Made by a program: the position numbers and the translations under genes. Below, one piece after another: positions 17,849 to 26,799 of a stretch of DNA of 64,000 nt. The notes beneath the pieces were generated by a model. It ran no database searches. It saw nothing but the letters and a program-made list of their open reading frames with translations, and was not told where the DNA came from. The stretch spans positions 62,001 through 126,000 of the forward strand of contig NZ_BDBF01000015.1 in assembly GCF_001612845.1 (NCBI RefSeq). The letters are read 5' to 3'. This DNA is from Nocardia elegans NBRC 108235. GTDB lineage: Bacteria > Actinomycetota > Actinomycetes > Mycobacteriales > Mycobacteriaceae. Positions within the stretch are counted from its first letter, which is position 1. Each line of letters begins with the position of its first letter.

Positions 17849-18969
17849 GCACCGATGCATCTGCGGCGTCCGGCACGGGCCCGGACCGGCGAACCGGAGC
17901 GTTGGCGGAGCGCGCCAGTGCCGGTCCGCTGGCGGGGATTCGCATTCTCGAGGTCGGCACCATGCTCGCCGGTCCGTACGCGACGATGATGCTGGCGGAT
18001 CTGGGGGCCGAGGTCACCAAGCTGGAACCGGCCGGCGGCGACATCTCCCGGCAGGTCGGCGACAGCTATTTCGCGAGCCTGAACCGCGGCAAGCGCAGCA
18101 TCCGCCTCGACCCAGGCAGTGCGGCCGGCCGGGCACGCCTGGGTGAGCTCGTCGCGCATTCGCATGCGCTGCTGGTGAATTTGAAACCCTCGGCGATTCA
18201 CCGGCTCGGCCTGACGTACGCCTCGCTGCGGGAATTCAACCCGGCGATCGTCTGCGTCGCGATCACCGGATTCGGCCTCTACGGCGGCGACGATCCGGCC
18301 TTCGACTACATCGTGCAGGCCGCCACGGGGGTCGCCGCCCTCACCGGCGATCCGTCCGGACCGCCGACCCTGCCGGGCTATTCCTCCGCCGACAACTCCA
18401 CCGGCCTGACCGCGGCGCTGGGTCTGCTCGCGCAGATCGTGTCCGGCCGCGGTGGTCAGGTGGACGTCTCGCTGCGCGACGTGATGTTGTCGCAGTTGAA
18501 CTATCACGCGGCGGCATATCTCAACGAGGGCAAACATCCGCAGCGGCGCCCGTTCGGCGCGCACTCGTATTACGTTCCGGCGCAGCTGTTTCCGACCGCG
18601 AACGGTTACCTGGCGTTGTTCGTCACGCACGACCGCTTCTGGAAGACCTTCGCCGCCGAGGCCGGGGTGACGGGCTTCGACACCATGGCCGAACGCGTGG
18701 GCCGGCGAGCCGAGGTACTCGCCGCGGTGACCGCCGCACTGGCCCGCGACGACGCCCGGGGCTGGGAGGCGCGGCTGCGCCCCCTGGGCATTCCCGCCGC
18801 CGCGGTCCGCACATTGCCCGAAGCGCTCGACGCCACACCCGAAGCCGTGGCCGAGGCGGGGACGTTCCGCTTGGTGACCTCGCCTATTCGAATCGACGGT
18901 TACACGCCGGAATACGGCCCGCCGCCCCGGCTGGGTGAACACGACAGCCAGGAGCCGGTGCCGAGTTGA
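17845..18969 (+). CDS. Class III CoA-transferase (CaiB/Frc family)
   Basis: A 374-aa family III CoA-transferase, which moves CoA between acyl groups through an aspartyl-CoA intermediate. Recognisable segments are PLAGIRILEVGTMLAGPYATMMLADLGAEVTKLE in the N-terminal third (quoted in part: GPYATMMLADLGAEV), LNRGKRSIRLD, and YDYIVQAATG-like FDYIVQAATGVAALTG. The ATG overlaps the stop of the upstream LLM gene by four bases, so the pair forms an operon. About 25 extra residues precede the core. It would activate a carboxylic acid without ATP, complementing the ATP-dependent CoA ligases nearby. The donor and acceptor acids cannot be inferred. Confidence 0.9.
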   Translation: MSTDASAASGTGPDRRTGALAERASAGPLAGIRILEVGTMLAGPYATMMLADLGAEVTKLEPAGGDISRQVGDSYFASLNRGKRSIRLDPGSAAGRARLGELVAHSHALLVNLKPSAIHRLGLTYASLREFNPAIVCVAITGFGLYGGDDPAFDYIVQAATGVAALTGDPSGPPTLPGYSSADNSTGLTAALGLLAQIVSGRGGQVDVSLRDVMLSQLNYHAAAYLNEGKHPQRRPFGAHSYYVPAQLFPTANGYLALFVTHDRFWKTFAAEAGVTGFDTMAERVGRRAEVLAAVTAALARDDARGWEARLRPLGIPAAAVRTLPEALDATPEAVAEAGTFRLVTSPIRIDGYTPEYGPPPRLGEHDSQEPVPS

Positions 18970-18974
18970 GTCGG

Positions 18975-18999
18975 GTGCCGACCGGGTCGGCCTCGGCAC
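18975..18999. terminator. Putative terminator hairpin between convergent genes
   Basis: GTGCCGA (18975-18981) pairs perfectly with TCGGCAC (18993-18999) across an 11-base GC-rich loop, directly after the CoA-transferase stop and before the convergent reductase gene. There is no U-tract. Confidence 0.4.
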
Positions 19000-19035
19000 G
19001 GAGGCGGCCGACCGGGGACGACCGCCGCCGGCAGC

Positions 19036-20082
19036 TCATTCGTAGTGGACGGTCACCGACTCGGTGTCCGGCACCGCTTGGCAGGTGAGGACGTAGCCGT
19101 CCTCGACCTCGTCGTCGGCGAGGGCGTCGTTCACCCGCATCGTGGCGCTGCCCTCGCTGAGCCGCGCCATACAGGTGGCGCAGTTGCCGGATTCGCAGGA
19201 GAACGGCGGAGTCAGGCCCGCGCGGCGGGCGCTTTCCAGCAGCGTCTCGCCGGCGCGGCGCGGCACCGTGGCCTTCTTGCGGTTGAGGAAGATCGTGATC
19301 GTGCCACCGGCAGCGCCGGATTCGGTTGCGGGCGTGGGGGTATCGGAGGTGGTTGCGGGTGCCGGCTCGGTCGCCGAATCGGCGAGTTCGGGGAACGGTG
19401 CGCCGAACCGTTCGCTGAAGATCACCCCCGGGCCGGGCAGGGCCGCCTCCACCATCTCCATGAATTTCTCCGGCCCGCACACATAGCTGTCACCGTGACC
19501 GTCCGCGCCGACGAAGTCGCGCACCGCCCTCGGGTCGAGCAGCCCGGCGGCACTGTCCAGATGCCGGATCACCTGGAGCCGGCCCGGAAAGCGCTCCGCC
19601 AACTCGAGCAGTGCCGCACCGAAGATCACCGATTCCGCGTCGCGGTCCGCGCACAACAGCCGCACGCGGCGCTCGGTGGTCGCCAGGGCACTCTTTGCCA
19701 GCGAGAGCACCGGCGTGATCCCGCTGCCGCCGCTGAAGCCCAGGAGCGGAACCTCGGTGGCGCGCAGGCAGAATCGGCCGGCGGGCCGGCCCATATCGAT
19801 CACGTCGCCCTCGGACACGTTGTCCAGCAACCAGTTCGAGACCTTGCCTCCGGGCACCCGCTTGACCGTGGTCATCAGTTCGGAGTCGGTTTCCGGTGCG
19901 CTGGACATCGAATAGGACCGATACAGATCGGTGCCGTCGACCCGGACCCGGAAGGTGCAGAACTGTCCGGCGCGATAGGTGAGCGGGCCGTCGTGCGGGG
20001 CCAGCACGAAAGTCCGCGCATCGGCGCACTCCTTCACGATCCGGGTCACGGTCGCGGGCCGGAACATCGGGGGACTCGCCAT
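19036..20082 (-). CDS. Ferredoxin reductase with C-terminal [2Fe-2S] domain (KshB/HmpX-like oxygenase reductase)
   Basis: A 348-aa electron-transfer protein for an oxygenase. Residues about 8-110 form the FAD domain with RSYS at 55-58. About 112-230 form the NAD(P)H domain with GGSGITP at 118-124 and CGPEKFM. After a Pro/Thr-rich linker (about 233-258) comes a plant-type ferredoxin domain with cysteines 296, 301, 304 and 334. This order matches reductases such as KshB of 3-ketosteroid 9-alpha-hydroxylase and phenylacetyl-CoA epoxidase reductases. The only Rieske oxygenase in the window is at 46417-47682, and both lie near the same palindrome, so it is the plausible partner. The gene diverges from the CoA ligase at 20156 across a palindromic operator. 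Confidence 0.9.
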   Translation of the reverse strand: MASPPMFRPATVTRIVKECADARTFVLAPHDGPLTYRAGQFCTFRVRVDGTDLYRSYSMSSAPETDSELMTTVKRVPGGKVSNWLLDNVSEGDVIDMGRPAGRFCLRATEVPLLGFSGGSGITPVLSLAKSALATTERRVRLLCADRDAESVIFGAALLELAERFPGRLQVIRHLDSAAGLLDPRAVRDFVGADGHGDSYVCGPEKFMEMVEAALPGPGVIFSERFGAPFPELADSATEPAPATTSDTPTPATESGAAGGTITIFLNRKKATVPRRAGETLLESARRAGLTPPFSCESGNCATCMARLSEGSATMRVNDALADDEVEDGYVLTCQAVPDTESVTVHYE

Positions 20083-20116
20083 GGAACGCCTCTCCTGGTA
20101 TTAAGATTCTTATACA

Positions 20117-20135
20117 AAGAGAATAGCGTTCTCTT
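20117..20135. promoter_or_regulatory. GAGAAT-type palindromic operator
   Basis: AAGAGAATAGCGTTCTCTT is a 7-bp inverted repeat around a 5-bp centre, with core GAGAATAGCGTTCTC. It lies in the 73-bp gap between the divergent reductase (start 20082) and CoA ligase (start 20156), so one site could control both. Related cores occur at 26785, 35786, 36576 and 48238. Confidence 0.75.
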
Positions 20136-20155
20136 GAACGAGATGGGATTTTCTC

Positions 20156-21559
20156 ATGACCGAGCCGACGGCGATCGTGTTCGACGATCGGCACTACAGC
20201 CTGTCGCAGCTCGACGAGCTGGCCGGCGGACTGGCCGAGACCCTGCACGCGCGCGGCGTTCGCGCGCGCAGCCGGATCGCCGTGATGTCGTCGAATCGCC
20301 CGGAATTCGTGCTCGCGGTGCTGGCGGCGTGGAAGCTCGGCGCCGCGGTGGTCCTGCTGAGCCCGGCGTGGCGGCGAGCCGAGGCCGAGCACGCGCTCGC
20401 GATCACCACACCCGGATTCGCGGTCGGCGACCATCCGGTGCTGGCGGAACTGATGCCCATGCTCGATCTCGACGACCCGATCACGCCCAGCCGCGCGGAA
20501 TTCGACCCGCCGGACCCGGAATCGGATGCGGTGCTGGTGTTCAGCTCCGGCACCACCGGTCTGCCCAAGGCGGTGCGCCACACGCACGCCTCGTTCGCGG
20601 CCGCGGTGCGGGACTGGCAGCAGGTGCTGGAGCTGGGCGGCGACGACCGGATCCAGATCCTGACCCCGCCGTCCCATATCCTCGGCCTGCTCAACATCGT
20701 CACCGCGCTGCGGGTGGGCGCCTGGATGCGGCTGCATCGCCGCTTCGACCTGGAGTCGATGCTGCGCAGCATCGAACGCGACGGGATCACCGTGGAGATG
20801 GCGGTGGCGCCGATCGCGCTGGCCATCGCCTCGCATCCGCAACTGGAATCGTTCGACCTGTCCTCGCTGCGCTACATCATGTGGGGCGCGACGCCGGTGA
20901 CGGTGAGCGTCGCCGAAACCGTGACTCGCCGTACGGGCGTGCGCTGGCTGCCCGCCTACGGCGCCACCGAACTGCCGGTGCTGGCCTGCAATCCGATCGA
21001 GGGCGCCCGGCTGGACACGGTGGGACGGGCCGCGCCCGGAGTGTGCCTGCGAACGGCGTCGCTCGACGACGGAAAACCGTTGCCGCCCGGGGAGATCGGG
21101 GAGATCCAGGCGCGGTCGCCGTCGCTGATGGCGGGCTATCTGCCCGACGGCGCGGACGCGGGGGTCGTCGTGGACGGCTGGTACCGCACCGGCGATGTCG
21201 GCTGGATCGACGCCGACGGCTGGGTCCGCATCACCGATCGGGTGAAGGAGATGATCAAGGTCCGCGGCTTCCAGGTCGCGCCCGCCGAGATCGAGTCCGT
21301 CCTGCACGGGCATCCCGCCGTCGCCGATTGCGCGGTCTTCGGTGTGACCGACGGCGCCGACGGCGAGGCGATTGTCGCCGCGGTGTCGGCCGCCGCGCCG
21401 GTGACCGCGGAGGAGTTGTCCGCTCTGGTCGCCGATCGCCTGGCCGGATACAAGCGGCTGCGCCGGGTGGTCTTCGTCCCCGACATTCCGCGCCTGCCGT
21501 CCGGCAAGGTGCTGCGCCGAGTCCTCGAGGAGCGCTATGGACGTCCGTCTGACCAGTGA
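20156..21559 (+). CDS. Acyl-CoA synthetase (AMP-forming)
   Basis: A 467-aa ANL-family CoA ligase, shorter at the N-terminus than the one at 720. Motifs are FSSGTTGLPKAVRH (P-loop, about residue 128), YGATE, YRTGDVG and the C-terminal catalytic lysine in LPSGKVLRR. It heads a five-gene operon (ligase, two ACADs, crotonase, LLM oxidoreductase), which reads as activation followed by beta-oxidation. Its last 23 bases overlap the next gene's start. A palindromic operator ends 20 bases before the ATG, inside or next to the promoter, which implies repression in the absence of a pathway ligand. The acid activated is unknown. Confidence 0.92.
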   Translation: MTEPTAIVFDDRHYSLSQLDELAGGLAETLHARGVRARSRIAVMSSNRPEFVLAVLAAWKLGAAVVLLSPAWRRAEAEHALAITTPGFAVGDHPVLAELMPMLDLDDPITPSRAEFDPPDPESDAVLVFSSGTTGLPKAVRHTHASFAAAVRDWQQVLELGGDDRIQILTPPSHILGLLNIVTALRVGAWMRLHRRFDLESMLRSIERDGITVEMAVAPIALAIASHPQLESFDLSSLRYIMWGATPVTVSVAETVTRRTGVRWLPAYGATELPVLACNPIEGARLDTVGRAAPGVCLRTASLDDGKPLPPGEIGEIQARSPSLMAGYLPDGADAGVVVDGWYRTGDVGWIDADGWVRITDRVKEMIKVRGFQVAPAEIESVLHGHPAVADCAVFGVTDGADGEAIVAAVSAAAPVTAEELSALVADRLAGYKRLRRVVFVPDIPRLPSGKVLRRVLEERYGRPSDQ

Positions 21560-22442
21560 ACAGCGCCAATTGCGTGATGCCGCAGCCAAGTTGGCCGACG
21601 ATCTGGGGCCCGCCTCGGTAGCGGAACTGGCCGACCGGGAGCGGATCACGCGGCTGGACAAGACCGTCGAGCTGACCGGATGGCGAGCCCTGCGCTCCGA
21701 CGGCGCGTCGGGCGTGGAAGTGGCGCTGGTGGCCGAGGAATTCGCGCGCGGACTGGTCGACGTGGCATTTCTGGGTCCGGTGCTGGCCGACGATCTGCGC
21801 GGCCATCCCGCCGGGGACGAGGGGCGCTGGACGCTGGGGGTGCGTGGACGGGCCGTCGACGCGGCCGGATGTGATCGGGCGGTGGTGCTCGCCGACGGTC
21901 AGGTGCTGGCCGGCAGGCTGGGTCCCGCCGCGCAGTCGGCGGATCCGACCAGGGCGGCGGCCGACCTCGACGGGCGGCTCGAGCATATCGGGGAACTGTC
22001 GCCGGATCAGGCGTCGCAATGGCTCGCCCTCGCCCTGGTCGGCACCACCGCGGACCTCCTGGGCGCCGCCCGGGGCGCGCAGCGGCTGGCCGTCGACTAC
22101 GCGAAAGTCCGTGCCCAGTACGGCAAGACGATCGGCTCCTACCAAGCCGTGGCGCATCTGCTCGCCGAATCGCAGGCCTTGATCGAGGGATCGGTCAGCG
22201 TGCTGCGCTACGCCGCCTGGGGAGTGGACGAACTGTCGCCCGACGAGGCGGTGCGCGCCGCCCGCATCGCCAAGCTCTACTGTGCCCGCGCCGCGCGCAC
22301 CGTCTGCGAAACCGCCATCCAGGTGCACGGCGGCATCGGCAACACCTGGGAATGCCTGGCGCACATCTACCTTCGCCGCGCCCTGGTCTCGACCGAACTG
22401 TTTCCCGTCCGTCTGGAGGAGATCGCCCGTGGACTTTCGTGA
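21537..22442 (+). CDS. Acyl-CoA dehydrogenase, short subunit of a probable heteromer
   Basis: A 301-aa ACAD-fold protein, about 80 residues shorter than usual, with a reduced N-terminal and middle domain. The C-terminal helical domain is recognisable (YAKVRAQYGKTIGSYQAVAHLLAE, quoted to locate the FAD-contact helix, and TAIQVHGGIGNTWE). It overlaps the ligase before it and the larger ACAD after it. Adjacent short and long ACADs in mycobacteria (for example FadE28-FadE29) form alpha2beta2 enzymes with only one complete FAD/active site per pair, and this pair looks the same. The missing YEGTSE-type motif supports a non-catalytic or half-site role. The substrate is probably a bulky CoA thioester. 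Confidence 0.85.
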   Translation: MDVRLTSEQRQLRDAAAKLADDLGPASVAELADRERITRLDKTVELTGWRALRSDGASGVEVALVAEEFARGLVDVAFLGPVLADDLRGHPAGDEGRWTLGVRGRAVDAAGCDRAVVLADGQVLAGRLGPAAQSADPTRAAADLDGRLEHIGELSPDQASQWLALALVGTTADLLGAARGAQRLAVDYAKVRAQYGKTIGSYQAVAHLLAESQALIEGSVSVLRYAAWGVDELSPDEAVRAARIAKLYCARAARTVCETAIQVHGGIGNTWECLAHIYLRRALVSTELFPVRLEEIARGLS

Positions 22443-23517
22443 CTCACCGGCCGAGGCCGAATTCCGGGATCGGTTGCGGCGCTGGCTGTCCGAGGTCGCC
22501 GGCGACTTCCCGACCTCGGGTGACGAATACTGGGCCCGTCAGGGCGAGTGGCATCGCGCCCTGTACCGGGCCGGTTTCTTCGGATCGTCGTGGCCGAAGG
22601 AGTTCGGCGGACACGATCTGCCGCCGGTCTACGACGTGATCGTCGACGAGGAACTGGCCCGCGCGGGCGCCCCGCCGCGGCCGAGTCTGGGCTATCTGAT
22701 TCAGGGCCTGGGCCGCCACGGCAGCAGGGAACTGCAACAGCGATTCCTGCCCGGCATGATCGACGGCACCGAACGCTGGTGCCAGGGCTTCAGCGAACCG
22801 GGAGCCGGTTCGGATCTCGCCGCTCTGACCACCACCGCCACCCTCGAAGGCGACCACTACGTGATCCACGGCCACAAGATCTGGACCAGCTACTCCGATG
22901 TCGCGGACTGGTGCCTGCTGCTGGCTCGCACCGATCCGCAAGCGCCTCGGCACAAGGGGATCTCGGCGTTCATCGTGTCGATGAAGCAGCCGGGTGTGCA
23001 GCAGCGGCCGCTGCGCATGATCAGCGGTATCACCACCGAATTCGGGCAGGTGAGTTTCGACGGTGCCACCGTGCCGGCCGATCGGATGGTGGGCGCGCCC
23101 GGTGAGGGCTGGAAGCTGGCGATGACCGTAGTCGGTCACGAGCGGGAGCCGTCGACTCTCGGCTACTCGGCCCGCTACGCCAAAACAGTGCGCGCGCTGG
23201 CCGACCGCGTCGACGGGCCGCTGCCCGACGAATTGACCTGGGCGGCAGTGCAATCGGAGATGTTGCGGCTGCACGTGCGGCGGCGGTTGTCCGAACAACT
23301 GGACGGCGTCTCGCACGGCCCCGACGGCTCACTCGACAAACTGCTCATGACGTGGGTAGACCAGGCCGTCGGCCATGCCGCGCTGACCGTCGCCGGCACC
23401 GACGACGCCGATATGTTCGGCACCTACCTCTACAGCCGCGCGCAGAGCGTCATGGGCGGCACCTCGCAGATTCAGAAGAACATCATCGCCGCCCGCATAC
23501 TCGGATTGGGAGCCTGA
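22429..23517 (+). CDS. Acyl-CoA dehydrogenase, long subunit of a probable heteromer
   Basis: A 362-aa ACAD with the full domain order: N-terminal helices, the FSEPGAGSDLAAL motif, DGHKIWTS-like HGHKIWTSYSD, and a C-terminal MGGTSQIQKNIIA. GGTSQ in place of EGTSE is typical of heteromeric FadE subunits. The GTG at 22429 is preferred because GGAGGAG lies eight bases before it. It overlaps the short subunit by 14 bases, which favours coupled translation at 1:1 stoichiometry. The enzyme would oxidise the acyl-CoA made by the ligase at 20156, and the hydratase that would act next begins one base after its stop. Confidence 0.92.
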   Translation: MDFRDSPAEAEFRDRLRRWLSEVAGDFPTSGDEYWARQGEWHRALYRAGFFGSSWPKEFGGHDLPPVYDVIVDEELARAGAPPRPSLGYLIQGLGRHGSRELQQRFLPGMIDGTERWCQGFSEPGAGSDLAALTTTATLEGDHYVIHGHKIWTSYSDVADWCLLLARTDPQAPRHKGISAFIVSMKQPGVQQRPLRMISGITTEFGQVSFDGATVPADRMVGAPGEGWKLAMTVVGHEREPSTLGYSARYAKTVRALADRVDGPLPDELTWAAVQSEMLRLHVRRRLSEQLDGVSHGPDGSLDKLLMTWVDQAVGHAALTVAGTDDADMFGTYLYSRAQSVMGGTSQIQKNIIAARILGLGA

Positions 23518-23518
23518 C

Positions 23519-24298
23519 ATGTACGACCTGCCCGCCGAAGTCGACGTCCGGGCCGAGGGCCCGATTCGCATCATCACCTTGAACCGCCCCGACGCGCTCA
23601 ACGCCGTCGACGACGCGCTGCACACCGGGCTGGCCCGGCTGTGGCCGCGACTCGGCGAGGACCGGGAGGCCCGCGTCGCGGTACTCACCGGCGCCGGGCG
23701 CGCCTTCTCCGCCGGCGGCGACTTCGCCTACCTCGGCGAATTGAGCCGCGATGCCGAGTTGCGCGCGAAAACCATTGCGCACGGCCGCGATATCGTGCTC
23801 GGCATGGCGCGGTGCCGGGTGCCGATCGTGGCCGCCGTGAACGGGCCCGCGGTCGGCTTGGGCTGCAGCCTGGTCGCCCTCAGCGATATCGTCTACATCG
23901 CCGAACAGGCCTATCTGGCCGATCCGCACGTGCAGGTGGGACTGGTGGCCGCCGACGGCGGTCCGCTGACCTGGCCGCTGCACACCAGCCTGCTGCTGGC
24001 CAAGGAGTACGCGCTGACCGGTGACCGGATCCCGGCCGAGCGGGCGCGGGAGATGGGTTTGGTCAATCACGTGGTCGCCGATCCGGTCGCCGCGGCACGC
24101 GCCTGCGCCGAGCGGATCCTCCGGTTGCCCAGGCAGGCAGTCGAATCCACCAAGCGGATCCTGAACCTGCAGCTCGAGCGCGCGGTGCTGGCCACTCTCG
24201 ACTTCGCGCTCACCGCCGAGGATCTGACCTTCCAATCGGAGGATCTGCGCGCCAATCTGGCCCGGTTGTCGGCGCCGAGGAACGGCGCGAAGAAGTAG
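23519..24298 (+). CDS. Enoyl-CoA hydratase/isomerase family protein
   Basis: A 259-aa crotonase. The oxyanion-hole segments are SAGGDFAYLGEL (about residues 62-73) and NGPAVGLGCSLVALSD. The catalytic glutamate positions are not canonical (LVAADGGPLTWP), so it may be a hydratase, isomerase or hydrolase. It sits one base after the ACAD stop in the 20156-25200 operon, where a hydratase following dehydrogenation is expected. The length is normal for the family and no targeting signal is present. Confidence 0.9.
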   Translation: MYDLPAEVDVRAEGPIRIITLNRPDALNAVDDALHTGLARLWPRLGEDREARVAVLTGAGRAFSAGGDFAYLGELSRDAELRAKTIAHGRDIVLGMARCRVPIVAAVNGPAVGLGCSLVALSDIVYIAEQAYLADPHVQVGLVAADGGPLTWPLHTSLLLAKEYALTGDRIPAERAREMGLVNHVVADPVAAARACAERILRLPRQAVESTKRILNLQLERAVLATLDFALTAEDLTFQSEDLRANLARLSAPRNGAKK

Positions 24299-24300
24299 CC

Positions 24301-25200
24301 GTGGCAGCGATCGGTGGGGTGGAGGCAGGCCGTGCGGTGGCAGGCGGGGCGCAGTGGTATCTGTTCCTGCCGCAGATCCGGTTGGATATGGCCGAGATCG
24401 TGGCGCGGGCCCGGGCGGCGGAGGCCGGCGGATTCGACGGCATCGCCTTCATCGATCATCTGCGGGCGCCCGGCGCCGAACAGCAGCCGCTGTGGGAGGC
24501 GATGACGGTCGCCGCCTGGGTGGCCGCGCGCACCGAACGGTTGCGCATCGGTCACCTGGTGCTCTGCGACGCGCTGCGCCATCCCGCGATGCTGGCGAAA
24601 CAAGCGGTGGCGTTGCAGGAGGCCAGCGGTGGCCGGTTCGAGCTGGGGCTCGGGTCGGGGTCGGTGCCGAAGGAACTGGCCGACTTCGACATCGGCCACG
24701 AGAACGGCCCGGCCCGCCGGGCCCGGTTGGAACGCACGCTGGCACTGCTGCCGCGGTATTGGTCGGGTGAGGGGGACCTCGGCCTGGCGCCCGCACCGAC
24801 GTCGCGGATTCCGATCGTGATCGGCGGGTCCGGTCCCGCGACGATGGCGCTGGTGCGTCGCTACGCGGACTGGTGGAACCTGCCGGCCAACCAGCTCGAC
24901 CGGCTGCGACGGTTGCGGTCGAGCGCCGGGCGGGCGCGCGTGTCGACCCAGCAGCTGGTGGGTTTCGTGGGACGCCGCGCCGATGCCGACCGGGTGCGTG
25001 AGGTGAGCCGGCGCCGATTCGGTTATCTGGCAAGCGGTTTGGTGTGTGGAAATGCCGAGGAGCTGATCGCGCACTTCGCCGCTGCCGCGGAGCAGGGTGT
25101 CGAACGGTTCTACATCTGGTTCACCGATTTCGCGCACCTGGAGACTCTCGCCGAATTCGGCGACGCGGTCATCGGTGGCATGCGCCGCGCCCGGTCGTAA
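24301..25200 (+). CDS. LLM-class flavin/F420-dependent oxidoreductase
   Basis: A 299-aa luciferase-like monooxygenase-family protein with a TIM-barrel pattern: WYLFLPQIRLDMAEIVARARAAE, GGFDGIAFIDH, GLGSGSVPKEL and IPIVIGGSGPATM. It is the last gene of the ligase-ACAD-ACAD-hydratase operon, two bases after the previous stop. The start is uncertain: GTG at 24301 is closest to the upstream stop, while GTG at 24337 has a GGAGG upstream but with long spacing. F420- or FMN-dependent redox of a pathway intermediate is likely; the reaction is unknown. Confidence 0.87.
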   Translation: MAAIGGVEAGRAVAGGAQWYLFLPQIRLDMAEIVARARAAEAGGFDGIAFIDHLRAPGAEQQPLWEAMTVAAWVAARTERLRIGHLVLCDALRHPAMLAKQAVALQEASGGRFELGLGSGSVPKELADFDIGHENGPARRARLERTLALLPRYWSGEGDLGLAPAPTSRIPIVIGGSGPATMALVRRYADWWNLPANQLDRLRRLRSSAGRARVSTQQLVGFVGRRADADRVREVSRRRFGYLASGLVCGNAEELIAHFAAAAEQGVERFYIWFTDFAHLETLAEFGDAVIGGMRRARS

Positions 25201-25235
25201 CGCCCGCTCGAGCTACTGTGCTCTGCCGACGACGA

Positions 25236-25985
25236 CTATCGTTGCGCCAGCAGCACTTCCGACTGTTGGACCGATCCCGTGATGCCGCTCGCGTCCTGCC
25301 GCGCGAGCAGTACCGCGGCCTCCGCCATGGTTTCCGGCGGTTCGACCATCTCCGCCGGAATCCGCTGTCCGCCGCCACCGGCCCGCCAGCCCTCGGTGAG
25401 AACCACCCGCGACGGGCACAGACAGTTGACGGCGATATTGTCCGCGCGCAGATCGGCCGCCAGTCCCAGATACATGCGCTCCACGGCGGCCTTGGTAATC
25501 CAATAGGCGTTGGCACCGCGGTCGAGCATACCGACGCCGGTGGTCGTGCTGGCGATCATCGAACCGCCGCCGCGAGCACGCAGCAGCGGAATCGCCGCCC
25601 GGGTGACGTGGAAGACGCCGGTGAGGTTGACGTCCAGACAGCGCTGCCAGCGTGCGTCCGGGGTCGATTCGATCGGGTTCAGTGCCAGTACCCCGGCATT
25701 CGCCACCACGATGTCGACCCCGCCGAATTCGGAAACCGTTGCCGCCAAGGACGTCTCGACGGATTCCGCGCTGGTGACATCGCAGGCCACCGGCAGGGCC
25801 CGGCCGCCGGATTCGATGATCCGCTGCGCCACCGAGTGGATGGTTCCGGGCAACCGCCCCGGTTCCCGCGAGCGGGCGGCGACGGCCACCTCGGCCCCCG
25901 CCGCCGCCAGACCGTGCGCGATCGCGGCGCCGATGCCGCGGCTGGCACCCGCTACGAAAGCGACTTTTCCTGTCAGGGAGGTCAT
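25236..25985 (-). CDS. Short-chain dehydrogenase/reductase
   Basis: A 249-aa classical SDR. The cofactor motif GASRGIG is near residue 13, NAGV near 94, the catalytic serine lies in SMIASTTTG, and the YxxxK pair is YWITK. The C-terminus lacks the common GGxxxG ending (SGITGSVQQSEVLLAQR), so substrate-pocket or oligomer contacts may differ. Its ATG overlaps the stop of the SDR at 25982-26746 by four bases, making a two-SDR operon that diverges from the ligase at 26800 over a shared palindrome. It may act as a hydroxyacyl-CoA or alcohol dehydrogenase. Confidence 0.9.
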   Translation of the reverse strand: MTSLTGKVAFVAGASRGIGAAIAHGLAAAGAEVAVAARSREPGRLPGTIHSVAQRIIESGGRALPVACDVTSAESVETSLAATVSEFGGVDIVVANAGVLALNPIESTPDARWQRCLDVNLTGVFHVTRAAIPLLRARGGGSMIASTTTGVGMLDRGANAYWITKAAVERMYLGLAADLRADNIAVNCLCPSRVVLTEGWRAGGGGQRIPAEMVEPPETMAEAAVLLARQDASGITGSVQQSEVLLAQR

Positions 25986-26746
25986 TTGGGCGGGAAGCGC
26001 AGGGCTCCGTCGAGGCGGATCACCTCACCGTTGAGGTAGTCGTTCTCCACGATGGACTGCACCAGTTGCGCGTATTCCGGGGAGCGGCCCATCCGCTTGG
26101 GATGCGGAACCTGTTTGCTCCAATAGGCTTCCAGCTGATCGGCGGCCTTACCGTAGGCGGGGGTGTTGAACGTGCCGGGTGCGATGGTGACCACGCGGAT
26201 GCCCAGCGGTGACAGGTCACGCGCGGCGACCAGCGTCATGCCGACCACCCCGCCCTTGGCCGCCGAGTACGGCAACTGCCCGATCTGGCCCTCGTAGGCG
26301 GCGATCGACGCCGTGTTCACGATGACACCGCGCCGGCCCTCCTCGCCCGGTTCGGACTGGGCGATCGCCGCGGCCGAGAGTCGCAGCACATTGAACACGG
26401 CGGTGAGATAGAACTCGATCGTGGTGCGGAACCCGTCGAGCGCGAGCGGGCTGCCGTCCTTGCCGACCAAGCGGCCACCGCTGGCCGGCCCGCCGTGCGC
26501 GTCCACCGAGATGCGCAGCGGGCCCAGCGATTGCGCCTCGGCGATCGCCGCCTGCACCGACTCCTCGCTGGTGGCGTCGGTGTGCACATAGTGGATGCCG
26601 AGCTCGGCGGCCAGCTCCTTGCCCTTGTCGTCGGCGACATCGGCCACCACCACCTTGGCTCCCGCGGCGTGCAGTCGCCGCACCGTCGCCTCGCCCAGCC
26701 CCCCGGTGCCGCCCACCACGATCGCGGCGCTACCGCTGATCTCCAT
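25982..26746 (-). CDS. Short-chain dehydrogenase, 3-hydroxyacyl-CoA dehydrogenase-like
   Basis: A 254-aa SDR resembling the HSD17B10/type 2 3-hydroxyacyl-CoA dehydrogenase group. Motifs are GGTGGLGEATVRRL, a catalytic-serine strand VNTASIAAYEGQIGQ, and YSAAKGG. The C-terminus LNGEVIRLDGALRFPPK is characteristic of that group. It would oxidise a beta-hydroxyacyl-CoA to the ketoacyl-CoA, the step before thiolysis by the thiolase at 28229. The ATG at 26746 is preferred over an earlier in-frame ATG (26773) because GAGGG lies upstream and the family begins at MEI. It is the first gene of a two-gene operon. Confidence 0.91.
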   Translation of the reverse strand: MEISGSAAIVVGGTGGLGEATVRRLHAAGAKVVVADVADDKGKELAAELGIHYVHTDATSEESVQAAIAEAQSLGPLRISVDAHGGPASGGRLVGKDGSPLALDGFRTTIEFYLTAVFNVLRLSAAAIAQSEPGEEGRRGVIVNTASIAAYEGQIGQLPYSAAKGGVVGMTLVAARDLSPLGIRVVTIAPGTFNTPAYGKAADQLEAYWSKQVPHPKRMGRSPEYAQLVQSIVENDYLNGEVIRLDGALRFPPK

Positions 26747-26784
26747 GACGCTGCCCTCTCTTGAAATCAACACTCTCTTACTGA

Positions 26785-26799
26785 GAGAATAATGTTCTC
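26785..26799. promoter_or_regulatory. GAGAAT-type palindromic operator
   Basis: GAGAATAATGTTCTC has 5-bp perfect arms around a 5-bp centre and matches the 20.1-kb site at 13 of 15 positions. It lies between the divergent SDR operon (start 26746) and CoA ligase, and its last base directly precedes the ligase ATG at 26800. Confidence 0.75.
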
